Source of the DNA: Porticoccus sp033791605
GTDB taxonomy: Bacteria; Pseudomonadota; Gammaproteobacteria; Pseudomonadales; Porticoccaceae
Assembly (NCBI GenBank): GCA_033791605.1
Contig: JASJGJ010000094.1
Coordinates: 62,001 to 126,000, forward strand
DNA: 64,000 nucleotides
Direction: 5' to 3'
Both the position numbers and the translations under genes were made by a program. The notes below the pieces were generated by a model. The model did no database searches and had not been told where the DNA came from. It worked only from the letters and a program-made list of their open reading frames with translations. This document shows, piece after piece, positions 37,411-46,336 of the stretch. Positions within the stretch are counted from its first letter, which is position 1. Each line of letters starts with the position of its first letter.

Positions 37411-39918
37411 TCAGGCAACACCCTCAAGTAATTTACGTGCTTGATCCTGCTGACCAGCATCGCCAAGGGACACAACTTCATCCAAAATCTCCTTAGCACT
37501 CTCCGGGTCACCCATATCAAGGTATGCCTGCGCCAGCTCTAACTTAGTACTACATTCATCTTCACCAGCCAGAAGATCAAGGTCATCATCGAAATCATCA
37601 AAATCATCTGCAGAAACTGTATCTACAATGGCATTATCAGTTTTTGGGTCAGCAGAAGAAATGATGTCAGGTTCAGAGCTACCATCAAGACCACTACCTT
37701 CAAGATCGATACTTTCCATGCCAGCATCGATATCCAATGACAGAGAGTCCAAATCTATATCTTCGAGATCTAAATCCAAATCAAAGTCAGAAATACTCTC
37801 AGAAGCAACGTTCTTTTCAGTCTTGACGACGTCATCTGGCAAGTCATCTTCAGAATCAGAATCGAGGCCATCAAAATTAAGCTCTATATCTTCTAGCGAA
37901 GAGCTCTCAGCCAAAGAAGAGCCCTCAACTAAACTAAGAGAGGTGTCTTCAGTTAAATCGAGTGACAACGATTCCTCAGAAATAATAGACTCTTCGGAGT
38001 CATCATCAGATTCACCCTCGTCAATGGCTCCAAAGTTGTGTTCAAAAATCTCTTCATCCACGGAATCTGAAACCAATTCAGCACGCAGCGAAGCAATTTT
38101 AGTCTCTATTTCTGAATTACTAAGCTCAGTCAGCTCTTGATACTGCTCGTCAAATTTATCCAACTCTTTAGAACTAACATAAACCTCAAGCAGTTTCAGT
38201 CGCAACGAAGCATCATCAGGACTTTCGGCAATAGCACCAAGAAGAACACTTTCAGCCTGCTTATAGTTATCAAGAGATAGGTAGATATCAGCTTCGCCTA
38301 AGGGGTCAACATCCTCACCTTCTGTCAGCTCTAGCTCTTCTAAATTTTTCAGATCCTGCTCATCAAGGTCTGATGAAATTTCACCAAGTACTTGCCTCTC
38401 ATCTTCATCGAAGAAAGCACTCTCGTCTTCTTCCTCAGCATCCTCCTTCTCAACCAATGTCTTTAGGGACAACTCTTCTGTTTCTTCATCATCCTGCTTA
38501 CGATTTTTGAAAAACAGAACAATGGCTAAAAGTATGACTAGCAGAATAATAAAAGGATAAAGCAGTAAGTCGATCCAACCATCAAGATCAAATCCACCTT
38601 TCTTAGCCGGAGTAGAGGATTCAGAGCCTCCGCTCATACCTTCTTCCGTCGACACTGCCTCCACCGCACTTTCTTTTGATACGGCACCACCTGCTTGAAG
38701 TTCAGACTCAGCTTCTGTTGCGAATTCTGAAGAAACGGCATCTGCAACTTCAGATGCACCTTCTGTTTCTATTGCTTGCTGTGATGCCACTTGCGCAGCC
38801 CTGAGAGAATCATCATTGATTTCCACAAGACGACTCATTGTGGCAATCTGCTCTTCCATATTGGACAGGCGAGCCTTCAACTCTGCATTTTCACGCTGGG
38901 TTTTATCCAGCTCTTCCTGAAAAATAGCAAACTCATTTTCTAAAGCTTCAGTACCCCTACCGGTAGAACCACCGCCCACACCAGAAGAGGATCCACCACT
39001 CGCGCCACCATCGACAACAGCACCATCATTTGGCGCAGCCAACTTCAGCCGGCCACCGGTATCAACCTGATGAGCTACTGGAGAGTCAACGGTGCTATCC
39101 ATTGCATCTAACTGGGTTTCAGTCGACTTGTTATTAATAGAACTTTCAGGATCGAAATCTATTTCAGAATTAACATCCTGATGACTTAATTGGGAAATTT
39201 CTGAAGAACTGGGCAAGCGTAAAACTGCACCCGTTTTAAGTAAATTAATATTGCCATTAATGAATGCGTTGGGATTCGACTGTTTGATAGCAGCCAGGCT
39301 TTGCATAATCGTGGCGTCACCTGGTTTGATTTGTTTAGCGATCCCCCAAGCTGTATCGCCTGAAGCAACACGGTATTCAGAACCACTGGAAGATTTAGCC
39401 TGAGGAGCTACACGTGAAGGAGCCTTTTGTGCTGATGAAGCCTGAACCTGCTTTCCCTTTGGCGGCTGCGGGCTAGCGCTCGCAGCTTTAATCTTTTTTG
39501 CAGATGCCCTCTCTGTGGCATAGACAGGCAAATCCATCAATAAGGTATATTCCCTCAGCAATCGACCCGATGGCCACTGCACATCTAACAAGAAATCCAG
39601 ATAGGGTTCACGAATAGGCTTCCGTGAAGAGATGCGAATCATTGGCTTATCAGGGTTTGACATGTCGACCTTGAAACGCAGATCCGTCAACAAAAACAAC
39701 CTTTCAACACCAGCAGCTTCAAAATCATCTCTAGAACCCAAACCAATCAGCATTTCAAGTTCACTGAGGTCTCCGGTATTAAGCAGCTCTATCTCAGCAT
39801 CAAGCGGCTCATTTAAAGATGAATTCAGCTTAAGCTCACCCATACCCAAGGCAAACACTGTATTGGTGAATAAAATCCCCAGCAAACCAGCGGTCAAGGT
39901 CAGATTGCGCAACGTCAT
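37411..39918 (-). CDS. fimV: FimV-like LysM peptidoglycan-binding polar hub protein
   Basis: Large inner-membrane protein of 835 residues. A signal peptide (about 1-23) is followed by the FimV N-domain (LGELKLNSSLNEPLDAEIEL), a periplasmic LysM domain (about 182-236), a coiled coil (about 322-382), one transmembrane helix (about 448-473) and a very acidic cytoplasmic part ending in a TPR-like FimV C-domain (LELAQAYLDMGDPESAKEIL). FimV organises the cell pole, type IV pilus assembly and twitching through cAMP in Pseudomonas. The start at 39918 has AGGGA seven bases upstream and fits the signal peptide; the open frame extends 13 codons further. Confidence 0.93.
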   Translation of the reverse strand: MTLRNLTLTAGLLGILFTNTVFALGMGELKLNSSLNEPLDAEIELLNTGDLSELEMLIGLGSRDDFEAAGVERLFLLTDLRFKVDMSNPDKPMIRISSRKPIREPYLDFLLDVQWPSGRLLREYTLLMDLPVYATERASAKKIKAASASPQPPKGKQVQASSAQKAPSRVAPQAKSSSGSEYRVASGDTAWGIAKQIKPGDATIMQSLAAIKQSNPNAFINGNINLLKTGAVLRLPSSSEISQLSHQDVNSEIDFDPESSINNKSTETQLDAMDSTVDSPVAHQVDTGGRLKLAAPNDGAVVDGGASGGSSSGVGGGSTGRGTEALENEFAIFQEELDKTQRENAELKARLSNMEEQIATMSRLVEINDDSLRAAQVASQQAIETEGASEVADAVSSEFATEAESELQAGGAVSKESAVEAVSTEEGMSGGSESSTPAKKGGFDLDGWIDLLLYPFIILLVILLAIVLFFKNRKQDDEETEELSLKTLVEKEDAEEEDESAFFDEDERQVLGEISSDLDEQDLKNLEELELTEGEDVDPLGEADIYLSLDNYKQAESVLLGAIAESPDDASLRLKLLEVYVSSKELDKFDEQYQELTELSNSEIETKIASLRAELVSDSVDEEIFEHNFGAIDEGESDDDSEESIISEESLSLDLTEDTSLSLVEGSSLAESSSLEDIELNFDGLDSDSEDDLPDDVVKTEKNVASESISDFDLDLDLEDIDLDSLSLDIDAGMESIDLEGSGLDGSSEPDIISSADPKTDNAIVDTVSADDFDDFDDDLDLLAGEDECSTKLELAQAYLDMGDPESAKEILDEVVSLGDAGQQDQARKLLEGVA

Positions 39919-40170
39919 GATGTGTTCCCTGTAAGTCATCAGGAGAGATTCCCCCACCTAGTCTTTATAAAGTAATGGACAACCATTAACCCTTTATTAG
40001 ATTGTCACTGCAAGTATTTATGACTATTAAGAATTGTTCAACAGGCAGAGTGGCAAAATATGCATAAAACCAACTGTTATTGGACCAGATTTATGATCAA
40101 TTGCACAAAACAGTAAAGCTGAAGCAAATAGCAAGACGCTCAAAGCTTGGTCAAACGAAAAATAAAGATG

Positions 40171-40191
40171 CGCCCCATTAACCATGGGGCG
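40171..40191 (-). terminator. Terminator after asd
   Basis: On the minus strand CGCCCCAT and ATGGGGCG form an 8-bp stem with a five-base loop, then a T-rich stretch (CATCTTTATTTTT). It lies ten bases after the asd stop codon, so asd does not read through into fimV by default. Confidence 0.65.
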
Positions 40192-40199
40192 TAGATAAA

Positions 40200-41315
40200 T
40201 TAGGCTTCCAACAGGATCCGCAGTATACGTCGCAGTGGTTCTGCCGCCCCCCATAACAGCTGATCGCCTACGGTAAACGCTGACAGGTAATTATCACCCA
40301 TATTCATCTTTCTCAGACGACCTACAGGTACATGCAAGTGCCCAGTGACGGCTGCAGGAGTAAGCTGCTTTAAGCTAGCTTCGCGGTCGTTAGGTACAAC
40401 ATTTACCCAATCATTGGCTTCCGACAATATGGATTCAATCTCATCTATGGGTGCGTTTTTAGTCAGCTTGATTGTCAATGCCTGACTATGGCAACGCATA
40501 GCACCAATACGAACACAAAGACCATCCACTGGAATGAGAGAACTACCGGAACGTCCAAGAATTTTGTTGGTTTCTGACTGCCCTTTCCACTCTTCCTTGC
40601 TTTGGCCATTTTCTAGCTGCACATCAATCCAGGGTAACAAACTACCCGCTAACGGCGCACCAAAATTGTTGGTAGGGAAATTACCGTCACGCATAGTAGC
40701 AACCACTTTGCGATCAATGTCCAAAATAGCAGACGCAGGGTTGACCAACTCAGCAGCCACAGATTGCTCAATAGAACCCATCTGAGCGATCAGCTCGCGC
40801 ATATTCTGCGCCCCAGCACCGGAAGCAGCCTGATAAGTCATTGCTGAAGCCCACTCAACCAAGCCCTCCTTAAAGAGTCCTCCAAGCCCCATAAGCATCA
40901 AGCTAACAGTACAGTTACCACCAATGAAGTTCTTGGTGCCACTGACGATACCGTCTTTGATGACATTCAGATTGACTGGATCCAATACAATCAAGGCGTC
41001 ATCAGCCATCCGTAAGGCAGAAGCAGCATCAATCCAGTAGCCATTCCAGCCTGATTTACGCAATTCAGGGTAAACCGCCTGGGTATAGTCGCCACCCTGA
41101 CAAGTCACAATAATGTCCAGTTTCGCCAGCGATTCGATATCGTTAGCATCCTGTAGAGGGGCAACCTCTTTACCAACACTTGGGCCGGGCTGACCTAACT
41201 GCGATGTAGTAAAGAAAACTGGTTCAATATCGGCAAAGTCATTCTCCTGAATCATACGATCCATCAGCACTGAACCAACCATGCCACGCCAACCTACAAA
41301 ACCTACTTTATTCAT
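40200..41315 (-). CDS. asd: Aspartate-semialdehyde dehydrogenase
   Basis: Reduces aspartyl phosphate to the semialdehyde, precursor of lysine, methionine, threonine and diaminopimelate. NADP site at the N-terminus (VGFVGWRGMVGS), catalytic Cys135 in GGNCTVS, and substrate-binding Arg/His in MRCHSQAL near 274-281. The 371-residue length matches the E. coli-type enzyme. It lies after leuB and before fimV, as in Pseudomonas. Confidence 0.97.
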   Translation of the reverse strand: MNKVGFVGWRGMVGSVLMDRMIQENDFADIEPVFFTTSQLGQPGPSVGKEVAPLQDANDIESLAKLDIIVTCQGGDYTQAVYPELRKSGWNGYWIDAASALRMADDALIVLDPVNLNVIKDGIVSGTKNFIGGNCTVSLMLMGLGGLFKEGLVEWASAMTYQAASGAGAQNMRELIAQMGSIEQSVAAELVNPASAILDIDRKVVATMRDGNFPTNNFGAPLAGSLLPWIDVQLENGQSKEEWKGQSETNKILGRSGSSLIPVDGLCVRIGAMRCHSQALTIKLTKNAPIDEIESILSEANDWVNVVPNDREASLKQLTPAAVTGHLHVPVGRLRKMNMGDNYLSAFTVGDQLLWGAAEPLRRILRILLEA

Positions 41316-41396
41316 TTATATTCAACCAATTAATAGACATTTATAATAAATTACTTTAATTTTTTGTGCCAATCTTAGCAATAAAAAATCACTAAC

Positions 41397-42470
41397 CTAC
41401 AGTACTAAGACTACCGCATCACCCATCTCCGAGGTACTAACTTTACGTGTTCCTTCAGTATAGATATCCGGCGTTCGCAGCCCTTGATCCAAAACCTTAC
41501 TGACTGCCATCTCGATGGCATCTGCCGCTTCAGGTGCATTCAGCGAATAGCGTAACATCATCGCCACCGATAAAATCGTCGCCAATGGATTCGCCACACC
41601 CTGCCCGGCAATATCAGGAGCAGAGCCATGACAAGGTTCATATAAACCTTTGCCATCTTTATCCAAAGAGGCAGAAGGTAGCATACCGATAGAACCTGTC
41701 AGCATGGCTGCGGCATCAGACAAGATGTCACCAAACATATTACCTGTCACCACCACGTCAAACTGCTTGGGAGCCTTCACCAATTGCATCGCGGCGTTAT
41801 CCACATACATATGGCTCAACGTCACCTCAGGATAGTCTTTAGCCACCTCTTCCATGATTTCACGCCATAGTATCGTTGCCTCCAACACATTGGCTTTATC
41901 CACGGAACAAACACGTTTATCGCGCACCATCGCAGCTTCAAATGCCACCTTACCGATACGGCGAATTTCCGACTCACAATATTTGTAAGTGTTATAGCCT
42001 TCGCGCTCGCCGTTCTCTAGAACCCTTATTCCTCGAGGCTCTCCGAAATATATACCCCCAGTGAGCTCTCTCACAATCAAGATATCCAAGCCGGAAACAA
42101 TTTCGGGTTTCAGTGAAGAAGCATCAGCCAACTGCGGATATAAAATTGCCGGGCGCAAATTGCCAAACAACTCCAAACCAGAACGCAACTTCAACAACCC
42201 TTTCTCAGGACGAAGATCACGAGCCACCTCATCCCACTTGGGTCCACCCACTGAACCCATCAAAATGGCATCACACTGACGACCTTGCTCCAACGTCTTT
42301 TCGGGACAAGGTTCCCCTACTGCATCATAGGCCGCGCCGCCCAGCAGGCCTTCCTCTAACTCAATACCCAGAGAAAATTTCTGGTCGACTTTTTTTAACA
42401 CTTTAACGGCTTCATCTACAATCTCTGGGCCAATATAGTCACCCTTAAGAATCAATACTTTCTTACTCAT
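41397..42470 (-). CDS. leuB: 3-isopropylmalate dehydrogenase
   Basis: Oxidative decarboxylation of 3-isopropylmalate, third step of leucine synthesis. Protein of 357 residues with LRSGLELFGNLRP near 95-107, the metal-binding GDILSDAAAML near 243-253 and HGSAPDIAGQG near 276-286. The start of the chain reads LKGDYIGPEI, where most family members have GDGIGPE. It follows leuD by 42 bases and ends the leuCDB cluster. Confidence 0.96.
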   Translation of the reverse strand: MSKKVLILKGDYIGPEIVDEAVKVLKKVDQKFSLGIELEEGLLGGAAYDAVGEPCPEKTLEQGRQCDAILMGSVGGPKWDEVARDLRPEKGLLKLRSGLELFGNLRPAILYPQLADASSLKPEIVSGLDILIVRELTGGIYFGEPRGIRVLENGEREGYNTYKYCESEIRRIGKVAFEAAMVRDKRVCSVDKANVLEATILWREIMEEVAKDYPEVTLSHMYVDNAAMQLVKAPKQFDVVVTGNMFGDILSDAAAMLTGSIGMLPSASLDKDGKGLYEPCHGSAPDIAGQGVANPLATILSVAMMLRYSLNAPEAADAIEMAVSKVLDQGLRTPDIYTEGTRKVSTSEMGDAVVLVL

Positions 42471-42512
42471 TTATCAATATCCTTAATTCTTAGACACTCC
42501 GACCAATGCTCT

Positions 42513-43163
42513 CTACTTAATCGCACCAAATAGCCAAGGAGTGTCTTTCTCCCGCGCTGCTTCATAAGCACAAATAGCATCCGCATCGTTCAGCGTCAGA
42601 CCAATCTCATCCAAACCTTCAAGCAAGCAGTCTTTATTAAACTCATCAATATCGAAGGGGAATTCTTCACCGGCGGGTGTAACCACCACCTGACGCGGCA
42701 AATCCACAGCCAACGCATAGCCTTCATTTTCTGCCACATCAGCAAACAACTTGTCAACTATATTTTCTTTTAAAACAATAGGTAACAGTCCATTCTTAAG
42801 ACAATTGTTAAAGAAAATATCGGCAAAGCTCGGCGCAATAACTGCCCGAAAACCATAGTCCTCTAATGCCCAAGGCGCATGCTCGCGGCTGGAGCCACAA
42901 CCAAAATTCTCACGACAAAGCAGCACAGAGGCACCTTGGTAGCGGGGCCAGTTCAGCGGAAAATCTGGGTTCAATGATCTGTTAGCACAATCCTGTCCCG
43001 GCTGCCCTTCATCCAAATAACGCAGCTCATCAAACAGGTTTGGTCCAAAGCCACTGCGCTTGATAGATTTCAAAAACTGCTTAGGAATAATCATGTCAGT
43101 ATCAACATTGGAACGATCAATACCTACCACAATTCCCTTATGTACGGTAAATGCTTTCATCAT
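42513..43163 (-). CDS. leuD: 3-isopropylmalate dehydratase small subunit
   Basis: Small subunit of isopropylmalate isomerase, 216 residues, with the swivelling domain and CGSSREHAPW near 111-120 typical of LeuD. Its start codon overlaps the leuC stop (ATGATGA), so the subunits are made together; either of the two adjacent ATG codons could be used. Confidence 0.96.
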   Translation of the reverse strand: MMKAFTVHKGIVVGIDRSNVDTDMIIPKQFLKSIKRSGFGPNLFDELRYLDEGQPGQDCANRSLNPDFPLNWPRYQGASVLLCRENFGCGSSREHAPWALEDYGFRAVIAPSFADIFFNNCLKNGLLPIVLKENIVDKLFADVAENEGYALAVDLPRQVVVTPAGEEFPFDIDEFNKDCLLEGLDEIGLTLNDADAICAYEAAREKDTPWLFGAIK

Positions 43164-44590
43164 GCGACCTCATCAAAGCTACGAACATCAGTAATATGGC
43201 CCGCAATCGCAGCAGCAGCGGCCATTGCGGGGCTCACCAAGTGAGTCCGCCCACCATTACCTTGTCGCCCCTCAAAATTACGATTAGACGTAGAGGCACA
43301 ATGCTCTCCAGCTCCTAATTTATCGGCATTCATTGCCAAACACATGGAACAGCCCGGCTCGCGCCAATCCATACCCGCTTCGATAAAAATTTTATCCAAC
43401 CCTTCTGCTTCAGCTTGTGCTTTCACCATCTGTGAGCCCGGCACGACCAAGACTTGCTTAATGCTACCCGCCACCTTGCGACCTTTAGCCACTTTCGCTG
43501 CAGCACGCATATCTTCAATGCGAGAATTGGTACAAGAGCCAATAAACACGCGATCTACCGGTATATCAGTAATTGCCATGCCACCTTTCAATCCCATATA
43601 TCGGAGCGCTTGCTCAAGACTCTGCCTTTTTGCTGGATCAGCTTCATCTTCAATACGAGGTATCACACCGCTGACGGGCAAGACCATTTCAGGGGAGGTT
43701 CCCCAAGTGACCTGGGGCAAAATTTCTTCACCGTTCAACTCCACTACCGCATCAAACTTGGCATCATCATCGCTTTGCAGAGTTTGCCAATAGGCAACAG
43801 CCTGATCCCAGACCTCACCAGTTGGCGCAAACTGACGCCCTTTGAAATACTCAATAGTCTGAGTATCTACCGCCACCATACCCACACGAGCACCCGCTTC
43901 AATGGCCATATTACACACCGTCATTCGGCCTTCGAGGGTCATGTCCCGGAAGACCTGACCGGCAAACTCAATGGCGTAACCGGTACCACCGGCGGTACCA
44001 ATTTTACCGATAATCGCTAACACCACATCTTTAGGTGTCACACCGTTGCCCAAGATGCCATCAACTTTGATCTGCATGTTTTTCATTTTCTTGGCCACAA
44101 GACACTGGGTTGCCAACACATGCTCGACTTCCGAAGTGCCAATACCGTGAGCCAAACAAGCAAATGCACCATGGGTAGCCGTATGAGAGTCCCCACAAAC
44201 TACGGTCATGCCGGGCAATGAAGCGCCAAGTTCTGGCCCCATCACATGCACGATACCCTGTCCCATTTCATTCATGCCAAATTCACGAATACCGAAGTAC
44301 TCACAGTTCTCATCCAGCGTTTTTACCTGAATACGAGAAGTTTCGTCAGGAATAGCATCCACACCGGCAGCACGTTCAGCAGAATCAGTAGAGATATTGT
44401 GGTCAGGTGTTGCCACATTCACATCTAGGCGCCAGGGCTTGCGATTTGCAATACGAAGCCCCTCAAAAGCCTGAGGAGACGTCACCTCATGAAGAATATG
44501 ACGGTCGATGTAAATCAACGCAGAACCATCATCTCGCTGTTTTACCAGATGCGCGTCCCACAATTTATCGTAAAGGGTTTTTCCAGCCAT
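43160..44590 (-). CDS. leuC: 3-isopropylmalate dehydratase large subunit
   Basis: Large subunit of isopropylmalate isomerase, 476 residues, carrying a 4Fe-4S cluster. Cysteine ligands are in IGSCTNSR and in GCSMCLAMN; HTATHGAF near 133-140 is in the substrate region. First gene of leuCDB. The promoter lies in the 157-base gap shared with the divergent LysR-type regulator. Confidence 0.97.
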   Translation of the reverse strand: MAGKTLYDKLWDAHLVKQRDDGSALIYIDRHILHEVTSPQAFEGLRIANRKPWRLDVNVATPDHNISTDSAERAAGVDAIPDETSRIQVKTLDENCEYFGIREFGMNEMGQGIVHVMGPELGASLPGMTVVCGDSHTATHGAFACLAHGIGTSEVEHVLATQCLVAKKMKNMQIKVDGILGNGVTPKDVVLAIIGKIGTAGGTGYAIEFAGQVFRDMTLEGRMTVCNMAIEAGARVGMVAVDTQTIEYFKGRQFAPTGEVWDQAVAYWQTLQSDDDAKFDAVVELNGEEILPQVTWGTSPEMVLPVSGVIPRIEDEADPAKRQSLEQALRYMGLKGGMAITDIPVDRVFIGSCTNSRIEDMRAAAKVAKGRKVAGSIKQVLVVPGSQMVKAQAEAEGLDKIFIEAGMDWREPGCSMCLAMNADKLGAGEHCASTSNRNFEGRQGNGGRTHLVSPAMAAAAAIAGHITDVRSFDEVA

Positions 44591-44681
44591 GTTTCTAGCC
44601 CAGTTATCTTAAAAAATATGATCGATTAAGTAATTTTAGATACATGTTACAAATAAAACAAATTCATATTTTTTATCTATT

Positions 44682-44700
44682 GAATTCCAAATGGGAATTC
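44682..44700. promoter_or_regulatory. Palindromic operator candidate for the LysR-type regulator
   Basis: GAATTCC and GGAATTC are exact inverted copies with five bases between them, placed in the gap between leuC and the divergent regulator gene. On the minus strand TTGGAA overlaps it and, with TATGAA 16-17 bases later, could form the leuC promoter; on the plus strand TATACT at 44708 is a candidate -10 for the regulator. This geometry is common for LysR-type control of a neighbour and of self. Confidence 0.5.
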
Positions 44701-44747
44701 GTGCACCTATACTAAGATCTGATAACACGACTTGATACGCCACTATT

Positions 44748-45632
44748 ATGGACACACAATTACTGGAAGCTTTTATCGCCGTTGCCGACTCTGGCTCTTT
44801 TTCCATTGCCGCCGAAAGAATTCACGTCACCCAGCCAGCCGTAAGCAAACGCATCGCCCTATTAGAAGAACAGCTGAACTCCAGGCTATTCGACCGCATT
44901 GCTCGCTCTGTCACCCTGACAGAAGCTGGCGCAGCCTTACTACCTAGGGCAAACCACATACTTAGGGAAATTGCCGATACCACACAAGCCATTAATGACC
45001 TTTCAGGTGACATCAGTGGCAGACTACGTTTGGCTATTAGCCACCATATTGGTCTGCACCGGCTGCCCCCTATGTTGAAACAGTTTGCTCAAAACTATTC
45101 TGACGTTACCATAGATGTAGACTTTATGGACTCTGAGAAAGCCTACGAAGGCATTCTTCAGGGCCGCTTTGAAGTTGCCGTGATTACTCTAGCCCCGGAG
45201 GCTCACCCCAAAATTGAGGCAAAAAGCATATGGTCAGACCCTTTAGTGTTTATGGTTTCTGATGACCATCCACTTTTATCTAAAAACGCCACACCTATAA
45301 ATCCAACGCTGGATAACTTAAGAAACTACCCTGCTATCTTACCTGGCCTCGGTACCTACACCGGTAGGATGACCCGAGCGCTATTTGAGCAACATAACGT
45401 CCCTCTACCTCCCACCATGACCACCAACTATCTCGAAACCATCAAAATGATGGTCAGCATAGGGCTGGGTTGGAGCCTGCTGCCCGAAAGCATGCTGGGA
45501 AACGGCATACGAACAGTAGAAATACCCAACATACAAATACAACGCGAGCTGGGTTATATCCACCACCAAGAGAAAAGCCTCTCCAATGCAGCGAAAGCGT
45601 TTATTCACTTGCTTCAGCAGGAAAGCCAATAA
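44748..45632 (+). CDS. LysR family transcriptional regulator
   Basis: Regulator of 294 residues: N-terminal winged HTH (about 3-62; ERIHVTQPAVSKRIALLE) and a C-terminal ligand domain (about 88-290). It is divergent from leuCDB with a shared palindromic element, so it may control leucine synthesis, possibly as LeuO-like or an isopropylmalate-responsive factor. The target is inferred only from position. Confidence 0.92.
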   Translation: MDTQLLEAFIAVADSGSFSIAAERIHVTQPAVSKRIALLEEQLNSRLFDRIARSVTLTEAGAALLPRANHILREIADTTQAINDLSGDISGRLRLAISHHIGLHRLPPMLKQFAQNYSDVTIDVDFMDSEKAYEGILQGRFEVAVITLAPEAHPKIEAKSIWSDPLVFMVSDDHPLLSKNATPINPTLDNLRNYPAILPGLGTYTGRMTRALFEQHNVPLPPTMTTNYLETIKMMVSIGLGWSLLPESMLGNGIRTVEIPNIQIQRELGYIHHQEKSLSNAAKAFIHLLQQESQ

Positions 45633-45934
45633 AAATATGCCCAAGATCAGGAGCCATAGGCTTCTGTTCAAGGAAAAAGTAGTATTAAGTATTCGATATT
45701 TTAAAGGGTGTTGATTTATGATCAACGAAAAGGGTTGGAACACAAAAACAGGGATTAAGCTTCTTATGCCAAACTACAAATGATCTTCTTTTTCCCAGCC
45801 CCCTGCAAACAAAGATAACCTTAGCTTGAAATTGTTTGGCCCGAAATAAGGGAGCCGAAGTGATATAAGACCATAGGCGTTTGAATAAACTGTTAAACAC
45901 ATATCAGAAATCCACCGACACTAAGGAGAGTATT
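45633..45934. other. Gap before the cassette-like gene
   Basis: About 300 bases without a convincing gene. A GTTAAAC at 45892-45898 fits the integron core-site pattern GTTRRRY and could mark the upstream boundary of the cassette-like segment, but the pattern is short and could be chance. No terminator is clear after the regulator gene. Confidence 0.4.
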
Positions 45935-46183
45935 ATGATTACACTTTCACAGTTAACTGAACTGCTAGGCTGGGCATCAGTAATCAATATTGCTTATCTC
46001 CTTCTGGCGACAATAGTTATTGCGTTTATGAAAGGAACAATATCTTCTATTCATAGCAAGATGTTTAGGGTGGATGGTAAAGAACTTGACTCTAAGTATT
46101 TTGATTTCCTGAGTATTTACAAAATTGTGACATTGGTTTTTATTGTGGCGCCATATATTTCTTTAAAGATTATGGGCCAGTAA
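45935..46183 (+). CDS. Small DUF6868-like membrane protein
   Basis: Membrane protein of 82 residues with two helices (about 12-34 and 58-78) and a polar loop (MFRVDGKELD). The pattern LTELLGWASVINIA followed by HSKMFRV resembles the DUF6868 family, whose role is unknown. The ATG at 45935 has AAGGAG eight bases upstream, which makes it preferable to a longer frame from 45881. The stop codon stands immediately before a sequence that looks like an integron attC site, the usual layout of a gene cassette. Confidence 0.75.
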   Translation: MITLSQLTELLGWASVINIAYLLLATIVIAFMKGTISSIHSKMFRVDGKELDSKYFDFLSIYKIVTLVFIVAPYISLKIMGQ

Positions 46184-46273
46184 ATGTTTAACAAGGTGGG
46201 CAATGAACGCCTGCGGCTGGACAGCAAAAAGCGTGGCTTTTTCACAATGCTACCTATTCACTAGGCGTTAGGC
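46182..46273 (+). repeat. attC-like integron recombination site
   Basis: GTTTAAC fits the R'' pattern RYYYAAC and GTTAGGC fits R' (GTTRRRY) at the two ends of about 90 bases. Inside, AACGCCT pairs exactly with AGGCGTT, AGCA pairs with TGCT, and AAAAAGC-GTG-GCTTTTT forms a terminal hairpin. The piece GCGTGGCTTTTTC is like segments seen in marine attC sites. No integrase is in the window, so this would be a solitary or relic site. Alternatively the inner hairpin is only a weak terminator. Confidence 0.5.
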
Positions 46274-46336
46274 CATGCATGCAGTGTGGGTGTTCTCTGT
46301 CAGCTTATAAAACTCTATGCCAAGAGACGGCAAATC

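Noticed and set aside
37628..38140. Ser/Lys-rich plus-strand frame of 170 codons
   Set aside because: It is the antisense of the acidic repeats of fimV; its composition is explained by that gene.
43344..44020. Long plus-strand frames of 149 and 188 codons
   Set aside because: Both lie entirely opposite leuC, which is complete and well conserved.
45685..45900. Minus-strand frame of 71 codons
   Set aside because: No family resemblance, no ribosome site and atypical Phe/Cys-rich composition; probably chance.
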